The position numbers were made by a program, and so were the translations under genes. A stretch of 64,000 bases of DNA from Psychrobacter pacificensis (GTDB lineage: Bacteria > Pseudomonadota > Gammaproteobacteria > Pseudomonadales > Moraxellaceae), in NCBI RefSeq assembly GCF_900101915.1, contig NZ_FNAL01000015.1, positions 3,116-67,115 on the forward strand, given 5' to 3'. Positions 1-7,829 of this stretch are shown piece by piece (the first letter of the stretch is position 1; the number at the start of each line of letters is the position of its first letter). The notes under the pieces were generated by a model. It worked only from the letters and a program-made list of their open reading frames with translations. It was not told the DNA's origin and ran no database searches.

Positions 1-708
1 CAAAGAGCGATGATTGAGTAGTGCCTCATCCATAGGCTCAAGTAATTGGGGTTTCATATTACGCCGAAGTTTGGTTATCAACGTGGTATCATTGTGTTTT
101 GTGAGCCACTCGTTTAGGGCTTTACTGATATAGCCTCTATCACCAAACACCTTGCCAAACACAGGCGTTGCCATATCCTTAACAGGCACTCTGTCATCCG
201 TATTACCCGCAGTGACTTTAACAGATACAAGCTCGCCCTTATGATTGATAATGGCATGCAGCTTAAAGCCATAAAACCAGCCCATACTACCTTTACCTCG
301 GGGCGCAAGACCCTCAAAGACTTTATGACGGTAGATACGCTTGTTATGACAAACTGCTATCTTGGTTGAATCAATATAGCTGATACCCGTACAGTCGCCC
401 ATCATGCTTTGCAAGTAGCCACACAGTGGCATGATACTGCGCGGCACAAGCTCTATAAATCGCGAGTAGCTCGGCAGATTTGGAAACGCCCGTTTCATCA
501 TGCCAAGCATATGGTGGTAGTAAAAAGACTTAAACTGTCGATACCGCAGTTGATGAAACAGTACCAAGATGGTCATCATCTCTGCTACACTTATCTGGCA
601 TGCTCTTAACCTTTGGTGTCCCGTTGCGATTAAATGAGCGTCAAACTCAGGTTTGAATTGCTGATAAAAGTCGTCAATATGGCAGTATAGTTCGGTTAGG
701 TTGTCCAT
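1..708 (-). CDS. IS982-family transposase, N-terminal ~236 residues (partial)
   Basis: Reading from ATG at 708 the frame stays open to the window edge. The protein starts MDNLTELYCHID and has the IS982-type core: a first catalytic Asp in YIDSTKIAVC, then an RGKGSMGWFYGFKLH stretch, a second Asp in the GDRGYISK segment, and a run toward a region (EPMDEALLNHRS) that in this family lies just before the catalytic Glu. That Glu falls outside the window. A Shine-Dalgarno AAGGA lies 8 bases before the ATG. IS982 transposases are normally about 290 aa, so roughly four fifths is visible. No frameshift is seen in the visible part, so the copy may be intact. Confidence 0.85.
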   Translation of the reverse strand, partial: MDNLTELYCHIDDFYQQFKPEFDAHLIATGHQRLRACQISVAEMMTILVLFHQLRYRQFKSFYYHHMLGMMKRAFPNLPSYSRFIELVPRSIMPLCGYLQSMMGDCTGISYIDSTKIAVCHNKRIYRHKVFEGLAPRGKGSMGWFYGFKLHAIINHKGELVSVKVTAGNTDDRVPVKDMATPVFGKVFGDRGYISKALNEWLTKHNDTTLITKLRRNMKPQLLEPMDEALLNHRSL

Positions 709-710
709 GT

Positions 711-770
711 AAGAAGTCCTTGTTGTGAAGTTTGTCTTGGTAAACTCACTTTAGCAACTTCGGACTTCTT
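711..770 (-). promoter_or_regulatory. Inverted repeat overlapping the transposase Shine-Dalgarno
   Basis: Nine bases at 711-719 (AAGAAGTCC) are perfectly complementary to 762-770 (GGACTTCTT). The arm nearer the gene contains the transposase ribosome-binding site. In a transcript entering from outside the element the two arms could pair and hide this site. This resembles the fold-back protection known for IS10 and IS50, but that role is an inference here. Confidence 0.4.
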
Positions 771-880
771 TTTTTATCTTTTTTTTGAGCCCTTATCCCG
801 AACTGGGGTTATTTATCAATTTCTCAGCCTGTTTTTTTTCAGCCTACTTTTTGAACCACCACCCGGATATAAATGTAACT

Positions 881-1714
881 ATGAATAAAACAACTTTTAA
901 AATATCGAAGATGGACTGCCCTTCGGAGGAAAACCTAATCCGAATGAAATTAGAGGGCCACTCGAATATTGAACATCTTGAGTTCGACATTCCTAACCGT
1001 CAATTAACTGTGTTTCATCATGACAATATAGAAGGGATAGAGACTGCTATTCATGACCTAAAATTAGGAGACACCCTACTCTCGACCGAAACCATTGACC
1101 CCTCTGATCCCAACAATAATTTTAAAATTGATGCTGACTCTAGTCACAAAAAAGATGCTGAGCAAAGAAAGCTACTATGGATAGTGCTGGTCATTAACTT
1201 TGCTTTCTTTATTATTGAAATGAGCACGGGACTGATTTCTCGTTCGATGGGGTTGGTCGCCGACAGCTTAGATATGTTAGCAGATAGCTTCGTGTACGGA
1301 ATTAGCTTATTTGCGGTCGGTGGAACGGTCATTAAGAAAAAACGGATTGCTAGAATTGCCGGATATTTTCAAATTACGCTAGCGATTCTTGGTTTTTTAG
1401 AAGTACTAAGACGTTTCTTTGGCAATGAGCAGTTACCTGACTTTTCTACCATGATAGTCATATCGATTCTTGCGCTAATTGCAAACTTGATTTGCCTCTA
1501 TTTACTACAAAAATCGAAAAGCAAAGAAGAAGAAGCCCATATGCAAGCCAGTATGATTTTCACTTCAAACGATGTGATTATCAATTTAGGGGTAATTGTT
1601 GCAGGGATTTTGGTTAATTGGTTACACTCTAGTACGCCTGATTTGATTATTGGTAGCATCGTATTTGCTTTAGTTATTCAGGGCGCCTTTAGAATATTGA
1701 AGTTGAGTAAGTAG
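881..1714 (+). CDS. Cation diffusion facilitator-type transporter with N-terminal metal-binding-like domain
   Basis: 277-aa membrane protein, probably exporting a divalent metal ion (Co, Zn or Cd class). Residues 1-70 form a heavy-metal-associated-like fold that carries the MDCPSEE motif instead of the usual CxxC. Residues about 95-277 contain six hydrophobic segments. The first cation-diffusion-facilitator signature is seen as ADSLDMLADS and the second as a TSNDVIINLG segment, giving the Asp residues expected at the transport site. The usual C-terminal cytoplasmic domain is absent, so this is a short form. The frame is open further upstream, but ATG at 881 fits the natural MNKTTFKISKMDC start. 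No good Shine-Dalgarno precedes it, and the upstream region has been replaced by the IS982 element, so expression may depend on the element. Confidence 0.75.
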   Translation: MNKTTFKISKMDCPSEENLIRMKLEGHSNIEHLEFDIPNRQLTVFHHDNIEGIETAIHDLKLGDTLLSTETIDPSDPNNNFKIDADSSHKKDAEQRKLLWIVLVINFAFFIIEMSTGLISRSMGLVADSLDMLADSFVYGISLFAVGGTVIKKKRIARIAGYFQITLAILGFLEVLRRFFGNEQLPDFSTMIVISILALIANLICLYLLQKSKSKEEEAHMQASMIFTSNDVIINLGVIVAGILVNWLHSSTPDLIIGSIVFALVIQGAFRILKLSK

Positions 1715-1828
1715 CCAAGCCTAATAACTGAAGCAAATAGCTCAAGTAAGTAGCTTAATTAAACCGCTAAGTGTAAAGTAACTGGGTTTGAAGCAAATAA
1801 ACATCATAAGGATATGAGACCTCAAGCA

Positions 1829-1957
1829 ATGATTGAACAAACTTTAAATCTAGTCACCACCAAAGACCATCAGCAAGTTGCCGTTTGGCGAATAATAGAT
1901 GATGAAGTCTTTGATAAGAATCTGGGAGACCTTCCTAAATTTTGTGTAAGTATTTAA
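1829..1957 (+). pseudogene. Truncated ORF fragment of unknown family
   Basis: A 42-codon reading frame starting MIEQTLNLVTTKDHQQ; an in-frame ATG also lies at 1814, next to AAGGAT. Its last ten or so codons run into the IS256-like terminal repeat at 1926, so it appears to be the 5' remnant of a gene cut by that element. I do not recognise the family. Confidence 0.35.
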
Positions 1958-1993
1958 TCTAAACGTCAGTTACACAGAATCTGGGATGGTCTC
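1926..1993. mobile_element. IS256-like terminal inverted repeats with no transposase between them
   Basis: 24 bases at 1926-1949 (starting GAGACC, ending TGTGTAA) match the reverse complement of 1970-1993 at 20 of 24 positions. Only 20 bases separate them. The style (GAGACC... TGTGTAA) resembles termini of IS256-family elements. It may be an internally deleted relic or a tiny non-autonomous element. The 10-mer GAATCTGGGA occurs at 1918 and again at 1977. Confidence 0.45.
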
Positions 1994-2131
1994 TTCAAGT
2001 CCTCACTAGCGCACCGATCATAGATAGAATATCTATGGTAAGTACATCATGAAGTACACTGTGGCTATCTCAGCAAGTTGAAACCTTAATACCATTAGCT
2101 CACAGCCAAAGATTCAAGTCCTCACTAGGGT
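1994..2131. repeat. Direct repeat TTCAAGTCCTCACTAG, two copies 120 bp apart
   Basis: The 16-mer occurs at 1994-2009 and 2114-2129, followed by CGCACC in the first copy and GGTACCA in the second. TTCAAGTCC plus a terminal ACCA looks like the T-loop and 3' end of a tRNA. The matching 5' T-stem strands are not present, so neither copy is a tRNA. They could be attachment-site debris from an integration event. Nothing else is recognised in the 1958-2238 stretch. Confidence 0.4.
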
Positions 2132-2238
2132 ACCATCCTTATTCCCATTATGGGTCTTATGCTAGATGGTTCGAGAACAAAAAAGTGCCATGTCGGTTGT
2201 GATACATTTTAGATGACTTATAGATAAACTACCTCAAA

Positions 2239-2269
2239 AACACAGCCTAATTATGAGCTGTGTTATAAT
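2239..2269 (+). promoter_or_regulatory. Probable rsmA promoter -10 with overlapping dyad
   Basis: A perfect -10 box TATAAT lies at 2264-2269, about 67 bases before the rsmA ATG. It overlaps the right arm of an 8-bp dyad (AACACAGC at 2239, GCTGTGTT at 2257). The dyad could be an operator or chance. I see no good -35 hexamer. Confidence 0.4.
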
Positions 2270-2335
2270 TTGCCATTATAACACCAGCACATTGCTATCA
2301 TCTCTCATTTATCTTTTATCCATTAAGACTCTCTT

Positions 2336-3190
2336 ATGTCCAACTCTACATTTGATGCTCAAGCCATTTCTAACAGTTTACGTACAGCCAAGCACCAACC
2401 GCGTAAGCGCTTTGGTCAAAACTTCTTGCATGATACCAGCGTCATTCGCGAAATCGTGGAAAGCATTCGTCTCGAGCGCGATGACAATTTGATTGAGATT
2501 GGGCCTGGTATGGGCGCATTGACCGAGCCTTTATTGGCAGAAGTAGATGCGATGACAGTCGTAGAGTTGGATCGCGATTTGGCAGACAGCTTGCGCATTC
2601 GTATTGGTGCCAATAGCCATCCAAATTTTACGATTATTAAAGATAACGCCATGCATGTGGACTATCGTGAGCTTTACAGCGAGGAGCGCGGTAAGCTACG
2701 TGTCGTCGGGAACTTACCATATAACATCTCAACGCCTATTTTGTTTCATTTGCTTGAGTTTGCTGATGTCATTCAAGACATGCACTTTATGCTACAAAAA
2801 GAAGTGGTTGAGCGCATCACAGCCGACGTTGGTAGCAAAACTTACGGTCGTCTGTCTGTGATTATGCAGTATTACTGTGATACAGATTATTTGCTGACTG
2901 TGCCTCGCGGCGCTTTTAATCCACCGCCCAAAGTCACCAGTGCCGTTTTTCGCCTAACGCCGCATATTGACAAACCGATAGTAGCAGAGGATGAAGAGTA
3001 TTTTGCCATTGTGGTACGTGAGACCTTTAACCATCGTCGCAAGACGCTTCGCGCTATCTTCAAAAAATCAACCTTGCTGCCGACGCTGAGTGAGGATGAT
3101 TTTGCCGCTTGCGGTATCGACCCACAGGCACGTCCTGAGACGTTGAGCGTTACAGATTTTGTCAATCTAAGCAATCAGGCTCGTCAATAG
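2336..3190 (+). CDS. rsmA: 16S rRNA (A1518/A1519-N6)-dimethyltransferase
   Basis: 284-aa RsmA/KsgA. It uses S-adenosylmethionine to dimethylate two adjacent adenines in the 3' terminal hairpin of 16S rRNA late in 30S assembly. Visible motifs are [11 protein letters not shown] near the N-terminus, the SAM-binding [11 protein letters not shown] loop around residues 50-60, and the catalytic NLPYNIS motif. The C-terminal helical domain carries FNHRRKTLR. Length fits the family. ATG at 2336 is the natural start although no clear Shine-Dalgarno is visible. apaH follows 51 bases downstream on the same strand; rsmA-apaH adjacency is also common in enterobacteria. Confidence 0.97.
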   Translation: MSNSTFDAQAISNSLRTAKHQPRKRFGQNFLHDTSVIREIVESIRLERDDNLIEIGPGMGALTEPLLAEVDAMTVVELDRDLADSLRIRIGANSHPNFTIIKDNAMHVDYRELYSEERGKLRVVGNLPYNISTPILFHLLEFADVIQDMHFMLQKEVVERITADVGSKTYGRLSVIMQYYCDTDYLLTVPRGAFNPPPKVTSAVFRLTPHIDKPIVAEDEEYFAIVVRETFNHRRKTLRAIFKKSTLLPTLSEDDFAACGIDPQARPETLSVTDFVNLSNQARQ

Positions 3191-3241
3191 ACGTTTAATG
3201 TAAATAATGACCAATTATTATATAAAAATCATAGAGGGATT

Positions 3242-4078
3242 ATGAGTTTTCGCCATCAATATGTCATTGGTGACCTACAAGGTTGCCACGCGGCTTATCT
3301 ACAATTACTAAAGACATTAGATTTTGATCCTAATCAAGACAAGTTATGGTTCGCCGGTGATTTGGTAGCGCGTGGTGAGGACTCATTAAATACCTTACGC
3401 GACGTCAAAGCGTTGTGTGAGCAGGGCGCTGCAGCAACGGTATTAGGCAATCATGATATCAATTTAATTGCCGTCTGGCGCGGCGCTGCAAAACTCAAGA
3501 GCAAAGACAAAACAGCGCCAATTTTTGCAGCCGATGACTGTGATGAATTGCTTGAGTGGTTACGCAGGCAGCCGATATTGGCGTACCCAGATGAGCATAC
3601 GGTGCTGGTACATGCAGGGATTCCACCACATTGGAGTATTGAGGCAGCAGCAACATATGCAAAAGAGCTAGAATCGCAGCTGCAAGGTAGCTTAGAGCAG
3701 CTTGATGAACTACTGCCAAATCTCTATAGTAAAAAAGCCGATAAATGGCATTCAGGCATCGAAGGCTTTACCAAAATGCGAGCAATTGCCAATTACTTTA
3801 CTCGTATGCGCCTGTGTCAGCAGGATGGTTTGCTTGAGTTTGATTTTAATGCTGGGCTAGATGAGCCTATGCCAACCGATTTTTTACCATGGTTTGAGTG
3901 GCAAGTACCGCGCACGCGTAAGATACTATTTGGTCACTGGGCCGCGCTACAAGGCGAGATTGATTTACCACATGCGCGTGCACTCGATGGTGGGTGTGTA
4001 TGGGGCAACTGTCTGTTGGCGTATCGTCTCAGCGACGGCAAGGTAATAGCCTCAAGTGCACAGTGCCCGAGTTCATAA
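3242..4078 (+). CDS. apaH: Symmetrical bis(5'-nucleosyl)-tetraphosphatase
   Basis: 278-aa ApaH. It hydrolyses diadenosine tetraphosphate symmetrically to two ADP and can also act on Np4-capped RNA. The calcineurin-like metallophosphatase motifs appear in order: GDLQG near residue 11, GDLVARG near 38, and LGNHD near 68, then a later VHAG motif and GHWA near the C-terminus. A good Shine-Dalgarno (AGAGGGA) precedes ATG at 3242. It lies directly downstream of rsmA and is probably cotranscribed with it. Confidence 0.97.
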   Translation: MSFRHQYVIGDLQGCHAAYLQLLKTLDFDPNQDKLWFAGDLVARGEDSLNTLRDVKALCEQGAAATVLGNHDINLIAVWRGAAKLKSKDKTAPIFAADDCDELLEWLRRQPILAYPDEHTVLVHAGIPPHWSIEAAATYAKELESQLQGSLEQLDELLPNLYSKKADKWHSGIEGFTKMRAIANYFTRMRLCQQDGLLEFDFNAGLDEPMPTDFLPWFEWQVPRTRKILFGHWAALQGEIDLPHARALDGGCVWGNCLLAYRLSDGKVIASSAQCPSS

Positions 4079-4278
4079 CGTAGGCTACAAATACCCGGAC
4101 TACAAATACCTTGGTATAAAAGCCTAAATAATCTTTTTAAATAGGTCCACAAATGCCGTCTGTTTCAAGTGGGCTATTGATCAATTAACAGCCCTGTTTT
4201 AATGGTTCAACTGAGATATACTGAGATGATTAACATTGAGTTATGCTCAAATGATTAATAAGGTGTCTAACTGAGTCA

Positions 4279-4914
4279 TTAAGGAATAACGTCGTACCTG
4301 AATAATAGGACAGCGGCGGTTGACGCGACCAGTAGCCCAAGAAATATAAATAATAAGATATTATCTTGAGTTAACTTTTCTTCAAGCTCAGAGTAACCTA
4401 AGTCATCAAAGGTGATGTAGTTTGTGTCATGACTGATGTTAGAGTAGTCGAACTTCCTCACACATTCAATAAAGTATTCAATAAACCAGTATGGCCAGTG
4501 TTCTGGTTTGAATGGTGAGATCTCTCCTAACTGCGCATGATCAGACAGTCTATGCCAATTGCTGGCGCTTAAGTTAAGACTGTGCATACGCCAATCTTCA
4601 AAGCGGCATTGACTGACCTGCTCAACAGCAACGACGTCTACTTTTTTATGGTTCCTATCTTTAAATATTCTTTGCATAAGAGAAAATACAACGTCTTTTG
4701 CGCCTTCTAAGCATTGAAGGAAGCTTTTTTCATCATTGCATAGAAAACCTGCAATTTTATTATTTTTATTGTAGACATGCGAGTGTCTTTGGATATGCTC
4801 AAATACAGATCTATCGGTGGTATTAACTCTACTAACATAGATGAGTCTTACAAGGGAGGTTGATGCAACGTCCTTCATAGATTCTTCCAGTTTGCTATGA
4901 CTGGCTATATTCAT
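4279..4914 (-). CDS. BLUF blue-light sensor with C-terminal membrane anchor
   Basis: 211-aa protein. Residues about 20-115 form a BLUF (FAD-binding blue-light) domain. The flavin-contacting residues of the family are present: Tyr26 in RLIYVS, Asn49 before KIAGFL, and Gln67 in SFLQCLEG. After a roughly 60-residue linker, residues about 185-205 form one hydrophobic helix (ILLFIFLGLLVAS...), followed by a short tail. Most short BLUF proteins end soon after the flavin domain and act through soluble partners, so a membrane anchor is unusual. A Shine-Dalgarno GAGGACAAGA precedes the ATG. No effector domain is fused. A cyclic-di-GMP enzyme lies about 7 kb away, but no link is shown. Confidence 0.85.
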   Translation of the reverse strand: MNIASHSKLEESMKDVASTSLVRLIYVSRVNTTDRSVFEHIQRHSHVYNKNNKIAGFLCNDEKSFLQCLEGAKDVVFSLMQRIFKDRNHKKVDVVAVEQVSQCRFEDWRMHSLNLSASNWHRLSDHAQLGEISPFKPEHWPYWFIEYFIECVRKFDYSNISHDTNYITFDDLGYSELEEKLTQDNILLFIFLGLLVASTAAVLLFRYDVIP

Positions 4915-5148
4915 TCTTGTCCTCGTTTAGTAATCTATCCCAATATCTTATTGAGCCCGCTCCTCATTATTTTAGATGATTTTTGAATCCTAAGTTTGTT
5001 GAGCTGTGCGAGAGTTTTGCTTCTACGCCCATATTTTCAAGATTAAGGGGTAAAAGCTTTAGCTAAGTTGTGTGAGTGCTTCAGGCCTTGTACCAAATAG
5101 TTTTAATCTCAATAATTCACCAAGCATAAAGCCGTCCAAGCGAGCCTT

Positions 5149-7596
5149 TTAATCAGGCAGCTTTGGCGGCTTTTTAGGTTTTGGCAAAGGTGTTTTGGCA
5201 TCGCCAGTAGACTTGCCATCAGCATCCGCATGATTTGACTCGTGACCAACAGTATCCTCATTATCGATGGTATTGAGCGTCTTGGTGACTTTGTCATATT
5301 GGATATCGTCGGTATAAGGCGTGCTATTTAGATCTTCATCTGCCAGACCATCATCAAGATTGACAACCTTCTTAGGAGAGTTGTGAGGTTGGGTGTGATC
5401 GCCTTGTGGTTGACTGTCATAGTATATGTCTGTATTCGCTTCCGCGTTTTTTGCTACTGCTTGCTTAGACTCGGGTAATATTCTGACATCAGACAATCGG
5501 CGTACCACATAATTGCTTGGTATGGCTTTTCCATTTTTTTGTGCTGAAGTGTCATCAAATATCATGTGACCTTGACTATCGATGCGTGCATATTTCATTG
5601 GCTTGTCGCGTGGCCAGAAAAAGTCAGAAGGATGGCTAATGATATGTCCAAACACTAGCTTTGTGAGACGACTCCATTCAAAGAAACGCACTTCTTTTGA
5701 ACGTAAAGCAACAAATAACGCCAGAGAAAAACTGACTATCAAGTTGACCATACCAATAAGCGCCACACCCAATATAGAAATCAGAATGAGGCTCCAGCTG
5801 ATGTCATCAGCAGATATATTGAACAATCCGTGTGCCAAGTTCGCTGATGCAAAAGCAATGTGGCGAATATCAATTGGTAAGCCGAATATGTAGCCGATGG
5901 TTGCTGTACTACCTAAGAAAACCCCGAATAAAAAGTTACCCATGATAGCGCCCAAGTTCGCTTCTATAAAGCCGCCTAAGCGCTTAAGCCATGATACAGG
6001 CAGTATATATTGTAGTAGTTTATGACGTTGAATACGCGCACCTACTTTGTTATAGACCGCTAAATTGTCGTAATAACCCGCGATCAAACCCGCTAAGAAC
6101 AAATATACGCCAGCGATAGCCGCATGAGGAAGCGCTAATGAATGAAATGGATCCAAGTCATGGAGTAGATGACCTGCTTTTTCGGTACCAATCATCGGTG
6201 CGCCTGTGTACTGTAACCAAGCAAAAGAGATGATAAGTGCAACGGGTATCGCTAACATAACGTTGCCCATGATAGCGATGAACTGAGTACGTAAAATATC
6301 AACGACCAACTCTGATAGCTTATTTAACTGATGAGACTTCTTGCCAGAGCCTTCAGATATAGTAGAAGCAATAGCGGCAGCGGTCATGGCTGGCTGCTTG
6401 GTAGCGACCGTTCCGCGAATCACGTGAATGAACACAAAGCCCAAGCCATAAATCATACTGTTAATAAATGCTCGACCCATCGGTGCGAGCGCCAATTGGT
6501 AAGCCAGTATTTTTATGGTGGCCATAAAGGCAATGACAAAACCGCCAATAGAGGCCTTTTTGAGCATCTTTTGATAGCCAGCCTTATCGGTGCTGATATA
6601 GTGTTCACCCACGCGACTGGCATTTTCAGTGACTTTACGTGACAGCAGTTTTGTGTTGTTATCAATCAAATGACCAATGCTATAGCGGCGATTGGCAGTG
6701 GTGATCAGGGTCTGGATCAACTCAATGACGGCGCGATCTCTTCTTTGATTGTCGTCTGTGACCAGCTCCGTCAAGATACGCATGCGCTGCAAGCTTTGAT
6801 CTAAGCGCAGCATCATATTGGTCAAACGAATAGAAATACCTGTTTTGTAGATCCGTTTGCGAATGGTGGCAACAATGTCTTCGCATTGCTCAATCATAAC
6901 CAGCAGTGGCGCTGGATCAACGGCTTGCTCTGGGGTAATGTCGGTTAAGGTATCAAGCTCGTGCGCTTGTCTATATTGATTAACAAAGAGCACCGCTTCT
7001 TGGTTTTGAGCAACAAAAGAAGCAGAGTAGTTGAGCATCTGCGGATAAGCGTCCATCAAATCAGGATGTAAGCCAAGACCGCTGATGCGATAAGACAAAA
7101 TAATAATCGCATTCAAAATACTGTTCTTTGCTGTAGCAACCAAGTCTAGGTGTTTTTCTTCCACCCTCAGAAGCTGCACGAGTTCGTCCCATTTCTGAGT
7201 CTCGATATTGGCAAGCCAGCGCTCATCAGTACGCTTATCAAACAAGTAACCAACCAGTTCAACGACGGAGTCATCTTGAGGGAGTATCGGCAAAAACCGA
7301 TGTCCGACCAATCGTCTTAAGCTATTAAAGAATCCTTGATCCGACATAATACCTGTATCGGTATATAGCGTGATTTGACGATACTGGATAATCAATTTTA
7401 GGACAAAGCTAGAGAGTCCATCGCCGTATTCTGGATGTTGATGGAGAATATCAATAAGGGTTTGAATGTTTTGGTTGGCTAAAGCAGGTTCTTTGTCACT
7501 GACTCGTAGTTCCTCGATCAAGCGTTTGAGCACCGCAGGATCGGGCACATCACTTAGGGCTGTAATCTGTTGTAATATGCGTTTTAATTCTGACAC
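5149..7596 (-). CDS. 'Site-specific recombinase' (Gcr-like) family membrane protein
   Basis: 815-aa protein of the family labelled site-specific recombinase (Gcr type, PF10136). Residues 1-330 are soluble and helical. Residues about 340-660 contain several clear transmembrane helices, such as FINSMIYGLGFVFIHVI and VMLAIPVALIISFAWL. The last 150 residues are a hydrophilic, Asp-rich tail ending in a Pro/Lys-rich stretch. I see no tyrosine- or serine-recombinase catalytic motif, so the name should not be read as a function. The start is GTG at 7596, five bases after AAGGGTG. A terminator-separated acyl-CoA dehydrogenase gene lies upstream on the same strand. Confidence 0.75.
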   Translation of the reverse strand: MSELKRILQQITALSDVPDPAVLKRLIEELRVSDKEPALANQNIQTLIDILHQHPEYGDGLSSFVLKLIIQYRQITLYTDTGIMSDQGFFNSLRRLVGHRFLPILPQDDSVVELVGYLFDKRTDERWLANIETQKWDELVQLLRVEEKHLDLVATAKNSILNAIIILSYRISGLGLHPDLMDAYPQMLNYSASFVAQNQEAVLFVNQYRQAHELDTLTDITPEQAVDPAPLLVMIEQCEDIVATIRKRIYKTGISIRLTNMMLRLDQSLQRMRILTELVTDDNQRRDRAVIELIQTLITTANRRYSIGHLIDNNTKLLSRKVTENASRVGEHYISTDKAGYQKMLKKASIGGFVIAFMATIKILAYQLALAPMGRAFINSMIYGLGFVFIHVIRGTVATKQPAMTAAAIASTISEGSGKKSHQLNKLSELVVDILRTQFIAIMGNVMLAIPVALIISFAWLQYTGAPMIGTEKAGHLLHDLDPFHSLALPHAAIAGVYLFLAGLIAGYYDNLAVYNKVGARIQRHKLLQYILPVSWLKRLGGFIEANLGAIMGNFLFGVFLGSTATIGYIFGLPIDIRHIAFASANLAHGLFNISADDISWSLILISILGVALIGMVNLIVSFSLALFVALRSKEVRFFEWSRLTKLVFGHIISHPSDFFWPRDKPMKYARIDSQGHMIFDDTSAQKNGKAIPSNYVVRRLSDVRILPESKQAVAKNAEANTDIYYDSQPQGDHTQPHNSPKKVVNLDDGLADEDLNSTPYTDDIQYDKVTKTLNTIDNEDTVGHESNHADADGKSTGDAKTPLPKPKKPPKLPD

Positions 7597-7764
7597 GTCG
7601 CACCCTTTATTGTGGTTGTTTCAATCGTTTTTATTATTTAACACTGTGCATGATATTGTTAGGAATCATGGCTTTTTATGGCACTTAAGTGACACTTTAT
7701 CTTGCGCTATTTTAATCGTAACCACGCATCGATAGTGAATTATTTTGTTAGCAGTTATTTTGCC

Positions 7765-7798
7765 AAAAAAAAGGACAGTCATTGAACTGTCCTTTTTT
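7765..7798 (-). terminator. Rho-independent terminator after acyl-CoA dehydrogenase 1
   Basis: An 11-bp stem (AAAAGGACAGT with ACTGTCCTTTT) has A and T runs on both sides, so it can work in either direction. It lies 32 bases beyond the stop codon of the minus-strand acyl-CoA dehydrogenase. Confidence 0.85.
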
Positions 7799-7829
7799 CA
7801 TGGTTTTATCGGGTCTTCATGATGAGCAT

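Larger units (their letters stand above)
1..772 (-). mobile_element. IS982-family insertion sequence, cut by the window edge
   Basis: This is the 5' part of an insertion sequence whose transposase reads leftwards out of the window. The right boundary is estimated at about position 772, just beyond an inverted repeat that lies upstream of the transposase start; the exact terminal repeat cannot be set without the other end. The next gene to the right begins about 110 bases further on, so the element sits directly in its promoter region. Confidence 0.75.

Noticed and set aside
114-609. Alternative ORFs of about 66 codons on both strands within the IS982 region
   Set aside because: They are shadows of the transposase frame, which has the conserved catalytic motifs and stays open to the window edge.
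1994-2016. tRNA gene
   Set aside because: The T-loop and acceptor-like 3' end are not matched by a complementary 5' T-stem, and no anticodon arm is present.
1994-2131. CRISPR array
   Set aside because: Only two repeat copies of 16 bases, 120 bases apart, without regular spacing or cas genes.
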